Shown here one piece after another: positions 1-10,029 of a stretch of 64,000 bases of DNA. Source of the stretch: Metridium senile (Eukaryota; Cnidaria; Anthozoa; Actiniaria; Metridiidae); the NCBI GenBank assembly GCA_949775045.1, contig OX459104.1, positions 11,827,655 through 11,891,654 on the forward strand, in the 5' to 3' direction. A program made the translations under genes and the position numbers. The notes under the pieces were generated by a model. The model saw only the letters and a program-made list of their open reading frames with translations, was not told where the DNA came from and ran no database searches. Each line of letters opens with the position of its first letter. Positions within the stretch are counted from its first letter, which is position 1.

Positions 1-275
1 GGTGCGGTGCTTTGGAACAGCTTGCCAATAAACCTACGACAAGCACAATCCCTTAGTGATTTTCGGACTGGCTGTTCCCAACACTTCAGCTAGCTCAACT
101 CCTTTATACACGGCACTCTTGAAAAGCAGGAACTTTTTTTTTTTTTATCATATTTATCCATTCTTTGTTTATATTTATATATATCTTATTACATCATTAT
201 TTTCTCTATATATTTATTTATTTTTATTCATTGTATAACTGAAGAGTTTTTCCGTGTTTAAATAAAGTTATTATT
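1..275 (+). mobile_element. 3' end of a truncated LINE (non-LTR retrotransposon)
   Basis: The first 90 bases translate (frame starting at base 2) into GAVLWNSLPINLRQAQSL, the conserved 'W-N-S-L-P' segment found at the C-terminus of many CR1/L2/jockey-type reverse transcriptases. An AT-rich 3' untranslated stretch follows, with an AATAAA signal near 261. The rest of the element lies upstream of the window or was lost by 5' truncation. What is seen is the C-terminal motif; assignment to a clade is not possible from this length. Confidence 0.7.
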
Positions 276-406
276 AGAACAGTTTATGTGACACAAAGAG
301 CAATACGCAAGCGGCCATATGCACAATGACTTTTTCAATTTTGCACATTATGTCTTGACTACTGAATTAAGTTTGTACATGTCTCTTTGTGCATATAAAC
401 TGTTCT
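276..406. mobile_element. Foldback MITE-like inverted repeat
   Basis: Arms of about 25 bp face each other: AGAACAGTTTATGTG at the left and its near-reverse complement CATATAAACTGTTCT at the right. The spacer holds no ORF. It abuts the LINE tail. The shape fits a small non-autonomous DNA transposon; no clear target duplication was seen. Confidence 0.5.
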
Positions 407-419
407 GCTTCAATGATAT

Positions 420-1047
420 TTCTATCATCTATGTAAAGACTAATAGTCAGTAACTAAATAGTTTTATTTCATGGTCCAAATGCTCTTGCTCTTTATATTT
501 TTATCTTATTTTAACATCTTTCCATCTTCAACAAAGAAATATTCAAATAAAATAACACTCCAATAGAAAAACACGGAAAACATCAGAAATAAAAATAGTT
601 TTCCCGAGTTTGTGTCTTTTTTCCCCCTTCATATTTTTAATAACGTCATAATTGATGACTTCGCTGATGAAATTTTGAGATCTCTTTTACACAGTGTGTA
701 ATTATGTCCAAAAATATACAGAAATTTAGAATTTTAAAACTCATGAAATTTAAAAATATTTACTTTGTCTTCATAAATATAAAGAATTTATTCACAATTT
801 GCACAACAGTATCGCTTGCCTAAAAGAGCCCTACAACAGTCAAAAAACAACTGAAAAAAATTGGAGACGTCAAAAACAAACATTGTGGTTGTTTTTTAAC
901 CATTTTAGGGCAGTCTGGGTCCAATACCCACGATTTTTCACAATTAATTATTTCAAAATAAGTCTTACACTTTTATCAACAATTTTATCAACTATTTCTT
1001 CTAAAAGTCATGTGCTGATAAAATTATTTAAATTTCACTATTTGCAG
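420..1047. other. Non-coding stretch upstream of the SAM/HECT-like gene
   Basis: AT-rich sequence with no convincing ORF. The open frame from 799 to 1047 is probably intron read-through, because a TTTGCAG splice acceptor sits directly before the ATG at 1048. The same acceptor-then-ATG arrangement occurs in the paralogue at 40708. Confidence 0.5.
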
Positions 1048-2457
1048 ATGGATTGTGAGGCTATAGTCTTTGCAACAGATAGCTGTCTACAAGACATTGG
1101 TTTAAAAGCCAAAGGAGACATTGTTGCTTTAAAGGCGTTTGCTCAGAGAAAACATACTAGAGAATCAGATAAAAACCCGATGTATGATGAGAAAAAAAGA
1201 AAGCTCATTGGGATATTAAAAAAAGGGAGAACGAAAAGTGGCCAAGTCAACAAGAAAAGAAAGGAAGAGGTCGAAGCATCAACATCTACGCTGAATAAAG
1301 AAAAGACCAGGAAGATTACATTGGGATGGATGCATTTCCATCCTGACACTAAGAAGTTTGCAACTGTTCGCATAACAAATGGAGGTGGCTCTCGACGAGT
1401 TGATCTTCCCCTTGGCTGCTCTAAGGAGGATATCATGGAAGCGGGGAAAAAGCTCTTTTTTCCAGAAGGAGTATCTTCAAAGGGCAAAAGCACAAATATG
1501 GTATTTGATCTCGGCAACTTTCAAGGAAAGTCTATTCCAGAGTCCATTACAGATGCATCTGGAAGCAAGCCATTTACGCTGCAACGGTATATCGAACAAT
1601 ACAAACTGACACAAATATGGATCTATCTGACATCTAAGGATGTTACAGTGGACACCAATCAACATGATGATGAATCTGATGAATCTGACAGAAACTTAAT
1701 GAAGCCTGCATTTAAAACAAGCCCAGAAGATAGGAGACAAAAGTGGCTAACATACCTGGCGTCTCAAGACGATGTTCCCAACAAAGGTTCCATCAACGTT
1801 TATTCATCTGACTCTGATTCCGAAAATGAGAGTCTAGACTACTCAGGTACAACTACAGATGTGACTGATCCTATTAATGCAGCCAGCTCAAGTGGAATAA
1901 TAATTAAGCCTGAAATTCAACCTCATCTTATGGGTACTTCAGAAGAACGACAGAAATTAAAAAAGGAACAAGATGAACAATTCCAGCGTTCGCTTGAGGA
2001 AGATCAACGTAAACAAGAACAGAAAGAAGAACTTCAACTCGAAGAGGCAAAAGAAACAGCTCGCTTAGAAAGTCTACGATTAACAAAGTCAATGAGAGTA
2101 CCTCCAGAACCAGAAAAAAGACACCCCTAGAGTACGTGTTGCTGTGAACCATACAGCCAAAGGTAGGCTTGTGCGTTACTTCCAACAAAATGAAAAAATG
2201 GTTGCAGTTTACGACTGTGTTGGTTCTCAAGCCATATATCCAGAGAATTTTCATTTGTATCTATGTCCCGGGCAAACTGTCAAGCCATCTGATGAGGTGA
2301 TCAACTGTACACTTTACATGGGGGTTGCTGACGAGCCTATTTCAACGAGTGATGATTCCGAGATATGCTTCAAAGGTTTTGACTTTGGGAAGGATTGCTG
2401 TGACTTGGAAGACATAACATTCAGCAACATGGACTCCTTGTTTCAAGATTTGGATAA
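1048..2457 (+). pseudogene. SAM/HECT (G2E3-like) gene, 5' exon, frameshifted
   Basis: The exon starts with ATG right after a TTTGCAG acceptor and ends before a GTTAGT donor. The start MDCEAIVFATDSCLQDIGLK..KGDIVALK looks like the C-terminal half of a SAM domain. It is followed by a basic linker, a conserved block (TLGWMHFHPDTKKF, GGGSRRVDLPLGC, LFFPEGVS, QRYIEQYKLTQIWIYL) and a coiled, E/Q-rich stretch. These blocks recall the large animal family annotated as 'G2/M phase-specific E3 ubiquitin-protein ligase-like'. A run of six A at 2112-2117 shifts the frame: the first frame stops at 2130 and the UBX-like continuation (VAVYDCVGSQAIYPENF) is in another frame. HECT pieces follow at 5938-6829. 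A paralogue begins at 40708. Family is inferred from remembered family style, not a search. Confidence 0.6.
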
Positions 2458-2576
2458 GTTAGTTGTTTATTTACAATATTTACATATATAGTATGATAAT
2501 GAGAAGAGTAACGTAAATTATACGTAACAGAGGGAATGTCTGGACAAACATACTCTCTTTCACAGTAAACAACTAA

Positions 2577-2732
2577 TTGTTTTAGTATAAACATACTAAT
2601 CGGTTAATTTATTCATTTACATCCGCCATTTTTCCCCCCGCGAGTGGGTATCACAAATTAGACCATTAGTAGAGTAGCCAATCACAACGCAGTATGAGTG
2701 TTAGACCACTAGTATGTTTATACTAATACAAT
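2577..2732. mobile_element. Foldback MITE (TTTTAGTATAAACATACTA ends)
   Basis: About 30-bp inverted arms, ATTGTTTTAGTATAAACATA at the left and its near-perfect reverse complement at the right, enclose about 95 bp without an ORF. It lies in the intron of the SAM/HECT-like gene, just upstream of the mariner element. A related end (TTTATACTAAAACAATTAGA) occurs alone near 50150-50170 and another related arm near 30670, so this looks like a repeat family. Confidence 0.6.
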
Positions 2733-2783
2733 ATAGATACTCACTTAAACAATGAATTATTGTATAAGATAAATTTATATTTA

Positions 2784-3190
2784 CAGTCAAAGCACTCGAA
2801 CCATGAACACTTTGGTCTTTTTTTAATCTTTTTTCGGCCTTTTTCATGCATAATTAACGGCGATCCAATCAGCGTCGACGATCTAAAAATAACAAATACA
2901 TTTTTCGAGACTTTTTTCAGCATTATTCAAAACATAGTAGAGTAAATTGTAGCGCAGCAATAAAAAAGTTATTCATTTACTGGTAACTGATTTCTATGTA
3001 ATTCTCTTAGATTTCTGCAGCTATTTGACGAGTTTTAGCAATTTGAATCAGTGTGACACGAAAATTAAGATTTGTATATTCACGCTGGCGGTAAAATTCG
3101 CAACGGTTCATTGTCGGCAATGGCTTACACTGCGGCAAACATTCAACATATAAATCAAACTTGCATTTTATATTTCATATTTATTGACGT
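2784..3190. repeat. Left terminal inverted repeat of mariner element 1
   Basis: Pairs with about 5350-5734 along about 400 bp, with mismatches and an indel near 3020-3045. It includes a mirrored copy of transposase exon 1 (ATG at 3120 on the plus strand). In this arm the splice donor that follows exon 1 in the right arm (CAAG then GTATAA) reads CAACATATAA, so the GT is gone. Confidence 0.8.
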
Positions 3191-3518
3191 TCATTTTTTA
3201 CAACTTCTGTGTACGTACATTGCTTAAACTTTTTTTTGCATCCAACAAATGTAGCCAATTAAACACAACAAGAGAGATACATCATTCAAGATACCTCACA
3301 AAGAGCATTGCGCCCTTCACAATTTGCTAGATACAAAAAAATACAATAAACTTCAAAATACCGTGCATATTTCAACACAACAATATAGTTTTAGTTATCC
3401 AATTTCAACACTGGTGTTTACATAAGTTACATGTGGAAATAAGTATTGCTTGTCGAACTGCTTGATGTATAACTGGGTCCAAAAGCTTGATCATGATTGT
3501 TCGGCGGACGGTATGCAT

Positions 3519-4178
3519 CTACGCCTCTCTTATATTCTTCTCTTTTTGAATCTCACGGATTTCGGTTTGTGTTTCGGGGTGTTTATCTTGTAGTTGACAT
3601 ACAGTTATATCAGGGCACGGAAATCCTTTACATCTCGCTTTATTATGTCCAGATTTATGGCACAAAGTACAGACTTTACCTCGTCGACCAACAGATGCAG
3701 TAGAATATCTCTCTACTGCCTTTCTCTTTCCTTCTAGATGTTGTTTTACACTTTCAACTTGTGCACTTAGCAACTCCAAACTTTCTTTGTGCTCCATAGC
3801 TCTTCGATCTAGAGCGCTCATTGTACCTCCAGCTTCATGGCTAGATGACGAACTTGAATGGGCAGACGGCAAAGCTTGAGCATTACAAGTACTATCATAG
3901 TGTAGTTTTCTCGCAGATTCTGGACGTTCAGGCTGCTGGTGCTTATTTTCTTGTGCTTTGATTTTGTTCAATTCGGCTTCTAAAACTCGTCGTTCCGCTA
4001 GTAATAACTTGTTAGGCGAGTCAAAAAATACGTCGAGATCATCTACTTTTACATACGCCAATGACCTTCGTGATCTAAAACCTCTTGTTTCGAAATGAGG
4101 GGAAAGTCGTTCAAGTTTCATGTTCGGAGATATGGATTTTAGCCATGAGAAAACCTCAGTTTCCCTTTCACACGCCAT
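3519..4178 (-). CDS. Gag-like accessory protein of mariner 1: SAM-like N-terminus, CCHC zinc knuckle
   Basis: About 219 aa from the ATG at 4178; the open frame extends up to 4250 but without an ATG. Residues 5-70 look like a SAM domain (EVFSWLKSI...FETRGF..RRSLAYVKVDDLDVFF...AERRVLEAEL). Then come a Q/S-rich linker, a short coiled-coil-like helix (MEHKESLELLSAQVESVKQH), a basic patch and a zinc knuckle CTLCHKSGHNKARC (C-x2-C-x4-H-x4-C). SAM domains oligomerise and zinc knuckles bind nucleic acid, so the layout resembles Gag or LINE ORF1 proteins. It lies directly downstream of the transposase stop (4247) on the same strand. Role in transposition is inferred. A host-gene capture is the alternative. 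Confidence 0.7.
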   Translation of the reverse strand: MACERETEVFSWLKSISPNMKLERLSPHFETRGFRSRRSLAYVKVDDLDVFFDSPNKLLLAERRVLEAELNKIKAQENKHQQPERPESARKLHYDSTCNAQALPSAHSSSSSSHEAGGTMSALDRRAMEHKESLELLSAQVESVKQHLEGKRKAVERYSTASVGRRGKVCTLCHKSGHNKARCKGFPCPDITVCQLQDKHPETQTEIREIQKEKNIREA

Positions 4179-4246
4179 GTTGCGAGACTGTGACGCTAGT
4201 ATAATTCTTTTAACTTTTGGCGCGGATTTTACACGCGCTAGACCTG

Positions 4247-5415
4247 TCAATCAACATATCCGCAATGTCTGAAATATTCAATCGAGTTTGCTGCAGTTAT
4301 CGTAGAAATGCCTTCACGAATTGCTATTTCAGTTTCTTTGCTAGTTAGAGTGGTATTTCGCCTCAAGTAGGATTTTACCTGGTGAAAACAATATTCACAT
4401 GGGTTTAAATGAGGGGAGTAGGCAGGCTGGAACAGTAGTTGAATACCGCTGTCTTGCAAAATACCTCTCAACAAGGGCTCTGCAAATTGCCCGTGATGAA
4501 ATTTACAATTGTCCATAACAATAGTATCACCATGTTCAATGATGGCTGAACCATCGGGTCTGTAAACGGAGAGAGCATCGTCAAAAAAGTTCAACATTTC
4601 CATTCCATTTGAAGGACCTTTCAGTATATCGTGATAGTCTACTCCATGGACAGAGTGAAGTAAATTCACAGTGTAATTAGCATTCGAAGCATAGCGTTGG
4701 AACTCGACTGCACATTCACCTTTGTAAGAATGGCCGTACGTGCGGTTCCCTGATGTTACAATTACACTGGATTCATCGAAGAAATGAATTTTTGTATAGT
4801 TTATCTGTGAGACTTGATCAAGAAAATTGTTTGTATAATCGACAACTGCTTGTGACAATGATTCTGTCGGCACCTGAGTGATTTTCTTTTTTGTCATCAT
4901 ACAGTCCTCTCGTACAGATTTTCGAATTGAAGATTCAGAAGGCACATTTGTAGGCAAAGATACACCATCGAGAAGCAAGCGATTCTTTAATTCGGCTGTG
5001 TATATCGTGGGTTGGCATAACTTTTCGTTTTCTATGTACTCTGAAACCTCAGACGTTACTTTAGCTCTAGATGGACATTTCTTCACTGCGGGAAGTGATG
5101 TATTATGTTGATCGTAATATTGTACAATTTTGTTTACATATGCTGGACTAACTCGCAATTCGTCAGCTATTGCTCTTTGTGATGTACCTTGATGATGTAA
5201 GTCAAGAATTCTCTCTCGATATATTTGTGGAAGCTCTCTTCCGTTGTCATATAAACCGCCTCGAAGGTTTATAGTGAGATTACAATTGCCTAATGTCAAA
5301 AAACAGTAAGTTTACACAATGTACACAGAAATTGTAAAAAACAAACGAAAATAAATGTCATATATAAAATGCAAGTTTGATTTATACCTTGAATGTTTGC
5401 TGCAGCGTAAGCCAT
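4247..5415 (-). CDS. Tc1/mariner (IS630-type) DDE transposase 1, two exons
   Basis: Exon 1 is 5415-5388 (ATG, MAYAAANIQ then G), followed by a GTATAA donor. The acceptor AG is at 5291-5290 and exon 2 is 5289-4247; the frame joins cleanly (G|GC), giving about 356 aa. The N-terminus LRGGLYDNGRELPQIYRERI leads into a paired-type helix-turn-helix (GTSQRAIADELRVSPAYVNK). The DDE_3 catalytic core shows IHFFDES (first D), VMDNCKFHHG (second D) and SPHLNPCEYCF (E). Exon 1 lies inside the right terminal repeat, so the TIR supplies promoter and first exon. No frameshift or stop was seen. It should cut and paste the element at TA sites. Confidence 0.88.
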
Positions 5416-5734
5416 TGCCTACAATGAACCGTTGCGAAATTTACCGCCAGCGTGAATATACAAATCTTAATTTTCGTGTCACACTGATCAATAGCTGCGG
5501 AAATCGAAGCTAATTACATAGAAATCAGTTACCAGTAAATGAATAACTTTTTTATTGCTGCGCTACAATTTACTCTACGATGTTTTGAATAATGCTGAAA
5601 AAAGTCTCGAAAAATGTATTTGTTATTTTTAGATCGTCGACGCTGATTGGATGTCGCCGTTAATTATGCATGAAAAAGGCCGAAAAAAGATAAAAAAAAA
5701 GACCAAAGTGTTCATGGTTCGAGTGCTTTGACTG
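5350..5734. repeat. Right terminal inverted repeat of mariner element 1
   Basis: Reverse-complement partner of 2784-3190. It carries the transposase exon 1 (5388-5415) with an intact GT donor, and ends ...GTGCTTTGACTG followed by the TA duplication. Confidence 0.8.
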
Positions 5735-5937
5735 TAACATTTATACAATATATTTAACATTTATACAATGTCATCAAGGGTTAGTGATCATATGTTCATA
5801 TGGTGATTAATCAAGTTTCTTTTCTACTTCAGGCATCTGGAAATTAAACGCTTTTCCATGCTAACACTGTTTCATAATCCTGGTTATATATCGGTATATA
5901 TACATATATTAACTGATGACTCTGTCTTCATTCTCAG

Positions 5938-6829
5938 TACTGCAAGTAGAGTTTCTAATGATCTACACTTGGAAGGGCGTTCTGAGAGAAGTGTATTCTT
6001 TGTTCTGGGACGAGTTTCTGTCTAAACAAAGTGATGGTCACAGTGAGTTTACAATTCCTGTTGGTCCTAACCTAAGTGATGAAGATTACGTCATTCTTGG
6101 ACGAATTCTATCCCATCAGTTTATCCAGTGTGGCATATTTCCTCTTCGAATCGCACAGGCATCCATTCAAAATTTGCTAACTGGACATGTATCAGATGAA
6201 TGTAAAATCAATTCTCTTTTAACACTTCTGCCACCAAATGAACGAGAATGCCTATCAAGGGCACTGTCCGGTGAAGGAATGTTTCCCAAGGAAGAGATGA
6301 TAGATATTTTTGAAGATTTTAACATACGTCGGCTACCCTCGCCTAGAAATATCAAGACCCTTGTTCTGCAAGCTGCTGTGGCCGAATTCATTACAAAGCC
6401 TTACCTAGGCTTGACGAAGATGAGAGAAGGGATATGGGACCTTTTTGGAATGGAGTAGGAGCATCAGAAGTTGCATCGTTGTACAAGCTTTGTGTTCCAA
6501 CCATACCTCGTTTGATTGAGTCATTGAACATGGTCCCTACTGACTCTAAAGAACAACAGATCTTTCGATGGCTGGAGCGATATGTCAGGAGAGCAAGTGA
6601 TGACATCCTGATTAAATTTCTTCGATTCTGCACCGCGCGACAGATGTATTGCTACCAACTGACTCCATTTATGTATGTTTGGAGTCGATGTCTCCAGAAG
6701 CAATCCGACCAAAGGCTTTTACCTGTTTCAAGAAACTGATTATTCCAAAGAACTATCAATCCTTTGCACAATTGAGAAACAACATGGACTTCTACCTTAG
6801 GAACTGCCAGCATTGGGATCTGAATGACT
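5938..6829 (+). pseudogene. HECT-domain part of the SAM/HECT-like gene, frameshifted
   Basis: Downstream exon(s) of the gene starting at 1048. They read through three frames: IYTWKGVLREVYSLFWDEFL, NLSDEDYVILGRIL, FPLRIAQASIQNLLTG, then RWLERYVRRASDDILIKFLR, then RPKAFTCFKKLIIPKNYQSF. The last segment matches the end of HECT E3 ligases, where the 'T-C' cysteine accepts ubiquitin and is followed by L..P..Y. The catalytic cysteine position is therefore kept, but frame changes near 6430-6460 and 6650-6700 break the reading. The first acceptor (TTCTCAG at 5937) does not phase cleanly with the donor at 2458. Likely a pseudogene, or a gene with assembly indels. Confidence 0.55.
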
Positions 6830-6831
6830 AA

Positions 6832-8578
6832 AAGTTTCCATTTGTTTAAAGTTAGTTGTGTTGACATTACATAAAGAGAACTTAAAAACTGTCATGATTG
6901 ACCATAAACTGTGAAAGTTGAACTGACTTATAACTAGTAACAGATCATGATCAAAGATCTGACACAGTAATTATTGATGTTTTTAAGTTAATTCATTTTA
7001 AGTGATGTAGTAGCTTTTTTGACTACATATATAATGGAACATTGTATACTAGGTTAGCTCTAATTTTGCCATGAATTACAACCTATCAGTTAACCAAAAA
7101 ATTATATGGTAGCTCAAAGCTTAAACTCGCGCACGTTAAAGACAGTTTATAACTTTTTTGAACATTGTGCATGCCATATATCCGTGAAATTAAACTTGAT
7201 ATGTATTGAATAGTTGCACTATTTTGTACAAATAATTATTAAATAGCAAAGAACAACAATCACATAATTAGCTGCCTTTTGATTTTATGACTGAATAAAA
7301 TCTTAGATAGTTGATAACAAAATACTATTAGGCACTACAAAGTTAGGAATTGTTTCACGCTTATATGGCATGTAATCTGATTGCAATCATTGTCAAATTT
7401 AAGTTATACAAATAGATCTTGCTCAGCTTGTACTTTTTGATCCTTGTAGGAATTTTATGATAACCCACTTTTGTGTTTGGTTTTCAATGTGAACAGGTAT
7501 CAAGTTGAGGTTGCTGGCTATTATTCACAATTGTTGTTTTGATTTATCTCATAGTACATCACTGCACTTTTTTGTTGCGCATTGTACATTTCGCACCGGT
7601 TTGGTGATACATGTTGCAATAAAACCCATTGATAAAATGTTTTCATGTGTTTTGTTAATAGCATTAAAATTAAAAAAACTCAAAGTTTTCATCTCGACTT
7701 TTATGATCGAAAACAAATGCACAAAGATGTTTCTTACAAATGCGCGTATACTGGCATATAACGGTACAGCCAATAATGAATTATATTTCCTGCATAGTGT
7801 ACAGTAAGTAACTATGTAACTAAGTAAATAACTAAGAAAATTTATTTCTGCAAAAAGTATACATATATCAATATTTCGGGTGAATAATGGGAAGCATGGT
7901 TTTCAATTTAGAGACCCTAATTTATCATCAGAATGCATAGAATATTTAGCTGCAGCTTAGATAAGCACAGTGGTGCAAAGCGAAACCCATCAGTGTTCTA
8001 ATCAGTATGTTGATAAAGGCAACATAGCCGAAGAAAATTACCCATGATGCACTGATATATTGGTATATTGTATACGGCCATAACCTTTGCACGTAACTGT
8101 ACTTCAAACAAGGCATTGTGGGTCTAAATACCACTATAGTAAAAATGGTTTGTCTTGATATGACCTGCATGTCCCTGCTATTATGAGTTAATAAGTCAAG
8201 AACATCGGTACTTGGTTAACGACCTTGTGTACCCTTCTATTTAAATTGATTGCTCATGCTATCTGCTAGGAAGGGTCATTCTCTATTCAATTACAATATA
8301 ATTAGAGACGTACCGAGATGTATAAGTGTTTTTAAAAATGTTCAGTAAATAATATTAGCTATCAACTGTGTTATACACTACTAATTAAAAATCATTAGAA
8401 GCAAACCAAAGATTTGCAATGAAAACTTTTTAACTTTTGATTTTTTACACATAGTTAGTACAATAAAACAAAATGTCAAACTAACATTCAAAATAATGCA
8501 ACATCTCACTTCATCCTGCAACAATGTAAAGCATTTTAACACGGCATTAATTCAAGGTGAGTTGATAGAATAATAGTG
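6832..8578. other. Non-coding interval
   Basis: AT-rich sequence after the end of the HECT-like reading. Only short open frames in unrelated frames occur (for example 7505-7807), with none of the residue patterns of a conserved protein. No long inverted repeat or tandem repeat was noticed. Confidence 0.5.
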
Positions 8579-8766
8579 ATTCTATTTCGTCATCATTCAG
8601 CGAAGGAATCACATGAGATAGCACATACCAATCCCAGAAGTCAATGCGTTTACCTATCCCGTCCATGGCGGACGCGTGTTTTTGACACACGAATTATCTA
8701 CTACTATTTACCAAAATAAGTTATATAAACACTGCAGAAACAAAGAAAACAAGTTATATCGAAACA

Positions 8767-10029
8767 ATGAACAGTCCACAGGACGAAAGCGATATAACAG
8801 GTCATACAAAAAGGTCTAAATCGACCGTGACCATCACAAAACCGAACGAAGATAATAGCAGTGAACCCACAGGGAATTCAACTGCCAAAATGAAAGAAAA
8901 CGTGATGCTGGAGACAATCTCTGAAGGCCCACGGGGCGGAAAGAGAGCAAAAAAGACTGTCACAGTCACTAAGGATCGTAATGATGCGAGCGGCGAAAGC
9001 CTCATAGTCAAAGGACTCGAGGAGCTTAAAGAAATGCAACAACAGTCAATCGCATCAATGAAATCTATGGCAGAAGCTATAGTTGAACGATTGGAAAAAA
9101 CTCCTCCAGCTAGTTGCTCTTCTAAAAGGAAGAGAGACGAGATGAGCGACTCCGAACCAGATCTCGACAGCGAAGACGAAGGAGCAGTCGTTCAAAATGG
9201 CGGCGGCTCAGAAATGGCGGGAAATGCCATTGATGTCAACAAGGAGGTCGACGACCTCTTAAACACTGACCCAAAACTACAAAAAGGAAAAGAAGACGAC
9301 CTTCTTCAGGAGTTAGCAAAACTTTATGAGTCAGAAGGGTCAGTATCTGACCCACTTAGCAATGCCAAACTGGCAAATTTGGTCGATAAAATGGTCAAGA
9401 CCAGCTTGTCAGAGGAGCAACTTAAAGAGAAGCATGCTAAATATAATCGACCACAGAATTGTGAAAACCTTATTGGTACAAGGGTTAATCCAGAAATATG
9501 GAGCAAAATCAGGTCTAATACAAAGACCAAAGATCTAAAGATGCAAAAGTTGGAAACTAGCTTGATAAAAAGCATGCTGCCTACATTACAACTAGCTGAC
9601 AAGCTACTGGATTTAAAGATGAATGACAAGCCAGCTTCTAAAACAGAAGTATGCGAATTCTTGGCTTTAGCACTAGACTCACTGACCCTCATGGGACACT
9701 CAGTGAATGAAATAAATCTCCAAAGGAGAGATTTAATTCAGCCAGATTTAAATGATCAGTTCAGGCAGCTATGTGGCACACAAACCCCTATTTCAAAGTT
9801 GTTATTCGGGGATGACTTACCAAAGTCAGTGAAAGAGATAAATGAGACTAACAGAGTGGGACAGCGAGTGTCTTACAAAAAGAACTACTCAACCTACTCT
9901 AAGTATGGCCAATACAAAAGAGACAGGCCCTCAACTTCACAAGGAAAGTCTTTTTTATACAAAAGTCAAGGGCGGGGAAAGAGACCAGCCCATCAGTACC
10001 CCAAAAAGGGGGAAAAGCAAAACCGATAG
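8767..10029 (+). CDS. DIRS Gag-like ORF1
   Basis: 420 aa from ATG 8767, uninterrupted. It is polar, with an acidic segment ([15 protein letters not shown]) near residue 130, a helical central region and a basic, Gly/Arg/Lys-rich tail ([18 protein letters not shown]) suited to nucleic-acid binding. No zinc knuckle. Position as the first ORF of a DIRS element gives the Gag call; no catalytic motif is expected. The next ORF is already open in another frame across the stop at 10027-10029. Confidence 0.75.
   Translation: MNSPQDESDITGHTKRSKSTVTITKPNEDNSSEPTGNSTAKMKENVMLETISEGPRGGKRAKKTVTVTKDRNDASGESLIVKGLEELKEMQQQSIASMKSMAEAIVERLEKTPPASCSSKRKRDEMSDSEPDLDSEDEGAVVQNGGGSEMAGNAIDVNKEVDDLLNTDPKLQKGKEDDLLQELAKLYESEGSVSDPLSNAKLANLVDKMVKTSLSEEQLKEKHAKYNRPQNCENLIGTRVNPEIWSKIRSNTKTKDLKMQKLETSLIKSMLPTLQLADKLLDLKMNDKPASKTEVCEFLALALDSLTLMGHSVNEINLQRRDLIQPDLNDQFRQLCGTQTPISKLLFGDDLPKSVKEINETNRVGQRVSYKKNYSTYSKYGQYKRDRPSTSQGKSFLYKSQGRGKRPAHQYPKKGEKQNR

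Larger units (their letters stand above)
2784..5734. mobile_element. Tc1/mariner-superfamily transposon 1 with two genes
   Basis: A 2951-bp element bounded by TA at 2782-2783 and 5735-5736. Its ends read CAGTCAAAGCACTCGAACC inward from both sides. TA duplication and a CAGT start are typical of Tc1/mariner. The inverted repeats are unusually long, about 400 bp (2784 to about 3190 and about 5350 to 5734), with small indels. Inside are a spliced DDE transposase and a second gene ending in a zinc knuckle, both on the minus strand and driven from the right end. The element sits in an intron of the decayed SAM/HECT-like gene. Both ORFs are open, so it may be young. Confidence 0.85.

Noticed and set aside
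799..1047. N-terminal extension of the 443-codon ORF beginning at 799
   Set aside because: A TTTGCAG acceptor sits right before ATG 1048, the upstream residues are Phe/Leu/Ile-rich intron-like text, and the paralogue at 40708 starts at the equivalent ATG.
1143..1517. 124-codon minus-strand ORF over the SAM/HECT-like exon
   Set aside because: Shadow of the plus-strand coding exon; Phe/Leu/Ser-rich with no conserved motif.
4179..4250. Extension of the mariner accessory ORF to overlap the transposase stop
   Set aside because: The extra codons begin with TTG and lack an ATG; the first ATG at 4178 fits a eukaryotic start better.
7505..7807. 100-codon ORF
   Set aside because: Cys/Phe/Leu-rich composition typical of AT-rich non-coding DNA; no conserved pattern or splice context.
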